A DNA stretch of 18,053 bases from Acidithiobacillus_B sp049965315. GTDB taxonomy: Bacteria > Pseudomonadota > Gammaproteobacteria > Acidithiobacillales > Acidithiobacillaceae. Location: assembly GCF_049965315.1 (NCBI RefSeq), contig NZ_JBMFWL010000039.1, positions 1 to 18,053 on the forward strand. Reading direction: 5' to 3'. Shown one piece after another: positions 15,691 through 18,053 of this stretch; positions within the stretch are counted from its first letter, which is position 1, and each line of letters starts with the position of its first letter. Below the pieces are notes generated by a model. That model was not told the origin of the DNA. It was given only the letters and a program-made list of their open reading frames with translations, and did no database searches. The translations under genes and the position numbers were made by a program.

Positions 15691-15698
15691 TGCATGAA

Positions 15699-16688
15699 AT
15701 GGCATCGATAACGTCACGAGAGGATCAAGACGGCATCGTCATCGGCTGGCAAGTACGGGTCAGGAAAAAAGGGTATCTGGTGCAGACGCGCACCTTCCGG
15801 CTGAAAAGTGACGCCCAGGTGTGGGCGCGGTCGGTCGAAAATGAAATGGATCGTGGGATCTTCGTCTCGCGCGCTGAAGCGGAAAGCACCACGTTGTCAG
15901 ACGCGCTTGATCGGTATGCCCGAGAGATCCTGCCGAGCAAAAAGAGCATTGGTCCCGAGCTGGCCCGCATGGCTCACTTGAAATCTGGCCTGGGCAACAT
16001 GACCCTGGCGGCCATCACGTCATCGACGATCGCGCAGTACCGGGATAAACGGCTGAAGGCGGTTGGCCCTCAATCCGTTTCCCACGAGATTAATTTGCTG
16101 TCACGGGTGTATCGTGCCGCCATCATGGAATGGGGCATCGCCATCCCTGGTGGCGTGCCCACGGTAAATGTGCGCAAGCCCAGGCTCCCCCAGGGTCGAG
16201 ATAGACGGCTGCGCCTTGGAGAGGAGCAGGCATTGCTGGGTGCCCTGCCGCCATCGATGAGAGCAATCGTCCGGTTCGCCTTGGAGACGGCCATGCGGCG
16301 AGGCGAGATCGCGGCGATGCGCTGGGAGCATGTCGATCTCAAAACGCGCGTGCTGACGATCCCGGAGACGAAAACCGGCGTGTCCCGCCGCGTGCCTCTG
16401 TCCACCGTCGCCGTGTCGATACTGGAAGCATTGCCGCGCAGGATCGACGGGCGGGTCTGGGCCATCGCCGGCAGCGAATCCATGGGTCAGATGTTCATCA
16501 AAGGTAGAAGGAAGGCCGGCATCGAGGATCTGCATTTCCACGACCTCCGCCATGAGGCCACCAGTCGGCTGTTCGAGAAAGGCTTCAACCCCATGGAAGT
16601 CTCCACCATCACCGGCCACAAGACATTGCAAATGTTGAAGCGGTACACTCATCTCAGGGCGGAGGATCTGGCGAAGAGGATGGGGTAA
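15699..16688 (+). CDS. Tyrosine recombinase (phage-type integrase)
   Basis: This 329-residue site-specific recombinase has an N-terminal arm-binding-like region (ITSREDQDG, then KGYLVQTRTFRLKSDAQ), a SAM-like core-binding domain (~60-160) and a catalytic domain. Expected active-site residues are all present: Arg200 (ETAMRRGEIAAMRW), Lys225 (PETKTG), His281 and Arg284 (HFHDLRHEA), His307 (TGHKTL) and the nucleophile Tyr316 (KRYTHL). It therefore looks functional. The ATG at 15699 is preferred over a GTG at 15690 because AAGGAGGG lies directly upstream. Its last ~135 bases recur downstream as partial copies, and small genes follow 3 bases after its stop. It is preceded by a direct repeat and hairpin. 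Confidence 0.93.
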   Translation: MASITSREDQDGIVIGWQVRVRKKGYLVQTRTFRLKSDAQVWARSVENEMDRGIFVSRAEAESTTLSDALDRYAREILPSKKSIGPELARMAHLKSGLGNMTLAAITSSTIAQYRDKRLKAVGPQSVSHEINLLSRVYRAAIMEWGIAIPGGVPTVNVRKPRLPQGRDRRLRLGEEQALLGALPPSMRAIVRFALETAMRRGEIAAMRWEHVDLKTRVLTIPETKTGVSRRVPLSTVAVSILEALPRRIDGRVWAIAGSESMGQMFIKGRRKAGIEDLHFHDLRHEATSRLFEKGFNPMEVSTITGHKTLQMLKRYTHLRAEDLAKRMG

Positions 16689-16691
16689 CCG

Positions 16692-16934
16692 GTGAAGTCA
16701 GAGGATATTATTGGGAAGGTTACCCATATCGAGACGATTGCTGAAGGGCCCGGCATCCGTGAACTGCTTAGGCTTAGAAGGGTCCCCGGTGAGGGTCGCG
16801 GGAAAAAGAAAAAGGGACTCGCGCATGTGCGGCTCCCTGGCGGTGGGATTATCTACGCGGAGGTTCATTGCTATGAAGCACACGGCGTCGGAAAAGTTGA
16901 ATACAAGATCAAGCACCCCGTCCACGATGAGTGA
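16692..16934 (+). CDS. Small basic protein of unassigned family, first of a pair
   Basis: This 80-residue protein starts with GTG, 3 bases after the integrase stop. It has a basic run (GEGRGKKKKG) followed by a compact beta-rich end: AHVRLPGGGIIYAEVHCYEAHGVGK, then EYKIKHP. The pattern (RLxxG...AEvHxYEAHGxGxxexKIK) recalls a widespread family of short bacterial proteins of unknown function, recognised from memory without a search. It overlaps the next gene by 8 bases, an arrangement typical of toxin-antitoxin or other co-expressed pairs. It has no membrane segment or signal peptide. Confidence that it is a real gene is good; function is unknown. Confidence 0.7.
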   Translation: MKSEDIIGKVTHIETIAEGPGIRELLRLRRVPGEGRGKKKKGLAHVRLPGGGIIYAEVHCYEAHGVGKVEYKIKHPVHDE

Positions 16935-17151
16935 TCCGACATTCTGGCTATGTGTCTCCAATGCCGATTATGAGGTCTCCCTTGAACCCCGCAAGGTTTA
17001 TGAGGGAATACCGGACCCGGAAGCCAAAAAGTTGGGCATGATTCGCGTCATTGATGAATCTGGTGAAGATTACCTGTTCCTGGCGGCTCTCTTCCTCCCC
17101 ATAACGCTTTCTCATGATGCCGCTGTCGCCGTTCACCGCTTGGCGGTCTGA
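16927..17151 (+). CDS. Small protein of unassigned family, second of a pair
   Basis: This 74-residue protein reads MSDPTFWLCVSNADYEVSLE, then a RKVYEGIPDP segment, then IRVIDESGEDYLFLAALFLPI. The RKVY...IPD...RVIDESGEDYL...FxPI pattern resembles small hypothetical proteins commonly found beside the family of the preceding gene (from memory). It overlaps that gene by 8 bases and is followed 1 base later by the ihfA-like ATG. A longer frame starting at 16711 lies inside the first gene and is rejected. It could be the partner of the 80-residue protein; which one, if either, is toxic cannot be said. Confidence 0.7.
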   Translation: MSDPTFWLCVSNADYEVSLEPRKVYEGIPDPEAKKLGMIRVIDESGEDYLFLAALFLPITLSHDAAVAVHRLAV

Positions 17152-17152
17152 T

Positions 17153-17416
17153 ATGACCGTCATAAAACAGGATTTAACCCGGCATCTACTGGACGCCGTG
17201 GGGCTGATTGCCAAAGATTGCGCGGCGGTGGTCAATGCAATGTTCGACACCATCCGCATGACGCTGGCCGCCGGTGAGAACGTGAAGTTGTCCGGCTTCG
17301 GGAACTTCACCCTGCACGAGAAACGGGCACGGCCTGGGCGAACGCTTACTCTTCGAGAAGGGTCTGACCCCAACAGGTGGCGGCCATCACCGGCCACAAG
17401 ACCTTGCAGATGCTGA
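17153..17416 (+). pseudogene. Truncated ihfA-like gene fused to an integrase 3' copy
   Basis: The first ~63 codons encode a clear HU/IHF-family N-terminal half: MTVIKQDLTRHLLDAVGL, then ENVKLSGFGNFTLHEKRARP, ending RPGR. The KLSGFGNF...KRxRPGR pattern is closest to IHF alpha. Just where the DNA-embracing arm (usually NPKTGE) should begin, the frame enters the integrase 3' repeat in the wrong register and continues with unrelated residues to a TGA at 17414. The product, 87 residues if made, lacks the arm and C-terminal helix, so it is probably a pseudogene. It starts 1 base after the preceding gene. IHF is a cofactor for lambda-type integrases, so the association may not be accidental. Confidence 0.75.
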
Positions 17417-17466
17417 AACGCTATACTCATCTCAGGGCGGAGGACTTGGCGAAGATGTTAGGATGA
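17342..17466 (+). repeat. Second copy of the integrase 3' end
   Basis: This segment matches the resident integrase from about 16572 to its stop. Over 69 nt (17386-17454 against 16608-16676) there are 8 differences, all synonymous, and the nucleophilic tyrosine codon is retained (17422-17424). A 2-base net deletion near 17367-17373 destroys the reading frame. It also contains the palindrome GGGTCTGACCC (17360-17370). The integrase-frame stop TGA (17464-17466) overlaps the ATG of the next cassette gene. Confidence 0.9.
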
Positions 17467-17699
17467 AGGCTACCCAATATTTTCAGGCAATGCGACTGCG
17501 CCCAGATAGGGCGGGCATTGATATGGAATGGATACGACGGGCTATCGAATCTCCCGACCGCGAAACCATACAAGAGGATGGTCGCATACGCCGATACAAG
17601 GCCATACCAGAGGCAGGTGGCAAGGTTCTCCGGGTAATCTTGCTAGAAGATGGGGAAACCGTGCACAACGCTTTTTTCGATAGGGGGTTCCAGCCATGA
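17463..17699 (+). CDS. DUF4258-like small protein, putative toxin
   Basis: This 78-residue protein contains RPDRAGIDMEWIRRAIESPD, then RETIQEDGRIRRYKAIPE, and ends RVILLEDGETVHNAFFDRGF. This is the pattern of a short DUF4258-like family often encoded beside DUF2283 proteins, and it resembles RelE-type folds. The partner DUF2283 gene follows with an ATGA overlap, supporting a type II toxin-antitoxin pair; activity is inferred from context. Its own ATG overlaps the stop codon of the integrase 3' copy, so translation could originally have been coupled to integrase. No good ribosome-binding site is seen at the usual spacing. Confidence 0.75.
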   Translation: MKATQYFQAMRLRPDRAGIDMEWIRRAIESPDRETIQEDGRIRRYKAIPEAGGKVLRVILLEDGETVHNAFFDRGFQP

Positions 17700-17914
17700 A
17701 AATCCAGTATTTTCAGGACACTGACACACTATACATCGAGCTACGCGCGTGCAACGTGGTCGAAACCAGAGACTTTGACAAAAACACCTTGATCGACATG
17801 GACGAACATGGAGAGGTTTGCGCCCTCACCATCGAGCACGCCAGCGCCCGCGCCGATGTGCCACACTTTTCGTTTGAACAGATCGGTGGTGAACGCCGGG
17901 TCGCGGCAAGGTAA
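17696..17914 (+). CDS. DUF2283 protein, putative antitoxin partner
   Basis: This 72-residue protein is a good match to DUF2283: it starts MKIQYFQDTDTLYIELR, has a central acidic strand-turn (NTLIDMDEHGEVCALTIEHA), and ends soon after in a short variable tail. DUF2283 proteins are small beta-rich proteins, many encoded immediately after DUF4258-type genes and predicted to neutralise them. The ATGA overlap with the upstream gene supports joint production. Four bases after its stop an ihfA-like ATG begins, repeating the order seen in the previous unit. Confidence 0.8.
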   Translation: MKIQYFQDTDTLYIELRACNVVETRDFDKNTLIDMDEHGEVCALTIEHASARADVPHFSFEQIGGERRVAAR

Positions 17915-17917
17915 TAC

Positions 17918-18019
17918 ATGACCGTCACAAAACGAACCTGCCATGTATTGGGCACTGTAGGCCTTACCGCCGAGGTTACCAGCCGCTTCTTCGAGAAGGG
18001 TCTGACCCCATACAGGTAG
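17918..18019 (+). pseudogene. Remnant of an ihfA-like 5' end joined to an integrase 3' copy
   Basis: This 33-codon frame starts MTVTKRTCHVLGTVGLTAE, aligning with MTVIKQDLTRHLLDAVGLIAK of the first ihfA-like fragment (16 of the first 17 bases identical, then a 6-base deletion, then ~20 of 30 bases identical). It then passes into integrase sequence in the integrase reading frame (EVTSRFFEKGLTP) and stops at a TAG created by divergence in the repeat. It is much shorter than the first ihfA-like piece and is unlikely to encode a working protein. Confidence 0.7.
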
Positions 18020-18053
18020 CGGCCATCACCGGACACAAGATCTTGCAGATGCT
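17971..18053 (+). repeat. Third copy of the integrase 3' end (cut by window end)
   Basis: Over 64-65 nt (17989-18053 against 17351-17414) this copy differs from copy 2 by three substitutions and one single-base indel. Both lack one A relative to the resident integrase, and both contain GGGTCTGACCC (here 17998-18008). Its homology to integrase begins further upstream (about 17971, matching 16553) than that of copy 2. It continues past the window edge. Confidence 0.88.

Larger units (their letters stand above)
15699..18053 (+). mobile_element. Integrase-associated accessory region with tandem small-gene units (runs off the window)
   Basis: From the integrase onward the DNA is less GC-rich than the preceding genes and consists of an integrase, two pairs of small genes, two ihfA-like 5' fragments and two extra copies of the integrase 3' end. 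The order repeats: pair, ihfA-like 5' piece, integrase 3' end. Copy-to-copy distances are 778 bp and 639 bp, measured at the shared ATCACCGG. The right end lies outside the window and the left attachment site is not identified. Confidence 0.7.

Noticed and set aside
15574..15698. tRNA fragment as an integration target
   Set aside because: No T-arm or acceptor-like sequence could be recognised in this stretch.
15661..18053. CRISPR array suggested by regular repeats
   Set aside because: The repeats are long, unequal, carry open reading frames between them and align with the integrase 3' end, so they are not CRISPR repeats.
16640..18053. Classical integron attC sites
   Set aside because: The repeats have no imperfect-palindrome attC layout with terminal RYYYAAC/GTTRRRY boxes, and the recombinase lacks an obvious IntI-specific insertion. 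Only the organisation is integron-like.

Overview
The window looks like chromosome from a GC-rich, Gram-negative proteobacterium, most likely an Acidithiobacillus-like or related chemolithotrophic gamma/Acidithiobacillia lineage. Reasons: an MsbA-type exporter, a TgpA transglutaminase, a two-subunit glycine decarboxylase P-protein, and a proteobacterial 7Fe-8S FdxA. The genus is a guess from gene content and composition; no rRNA or tRNA gene is visible.

Layout. (1) 1-276: a bidirectional intrinsic-terminator hairpin, an AT-rich inverted repeat and no convincing gene. (2) 277-513 (minus): a small YdcH/DUF465-type coiled-coil protein, divergent from what follows. (3) 683-3920 (plus): moaD-moaE (molybdopterin synthase), yajQ, a HugZ-like PNPOx/DUF2470 protein and a GT4 glycosyltransferase. 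(4) 3980-12559 (plus): a very tight operon of a Roadblock/LC7 protein, gcvT, gcvH, gcvPA, gcvPB (glycine cleavage), then moxR, DUF58 and tgpA (an envelope transglutaminase system). Six of the seven junctions are 4-base stop/start overlaps and the seventh is directly abutting. (5) 12559-12738: a roughly 180-nt nested inverted repeat that almost exactly fills the gap between converging tgpA and the exporter gene. (6) 12743-14772 (minus): fdxA and an MsbA-type ABC exporter, overlapping by 4 bases. (7) 14971-15573 (plus): a typical 2-Cys peroxiredoxin divergent from fdxA, closed by a terminator hairpin.

(8) 15661 to the window end is an accessory region, less GC-rich and with different gene content. 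It begins with a complete tyrosine recombinase (15699-16688), followed by a tandem array. Each unit is a two-gene pair of small proteins, then the 5' part of an ihfA-like gene, then a copy of the 3' end of the integrase gene. Unit A carries two small proteins of unassigned function. Unit B carries a DUF4258-like/DUF2283 pair, a likely toxin-antitoxin pair. The window ends inside the third integrase-3' copy, so the array probably continues.

The repeated integrase 3' end resembles a recombination site travelling with small gene cassettes, analogous to an integron but built on a phage-type integrase. Copies 2 and 3 share a frameshift that creates a perfect palindrome, GGGTCTGACCC. Copy 2 differs from the resident integrase only at synonymous positions over 23 codons. 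The two repeat copies are much more alike than the ihfA-like pieces beside them. This is the most interesting part of the window. The cassette interpretation is inference; the repeat structure is directly visible.
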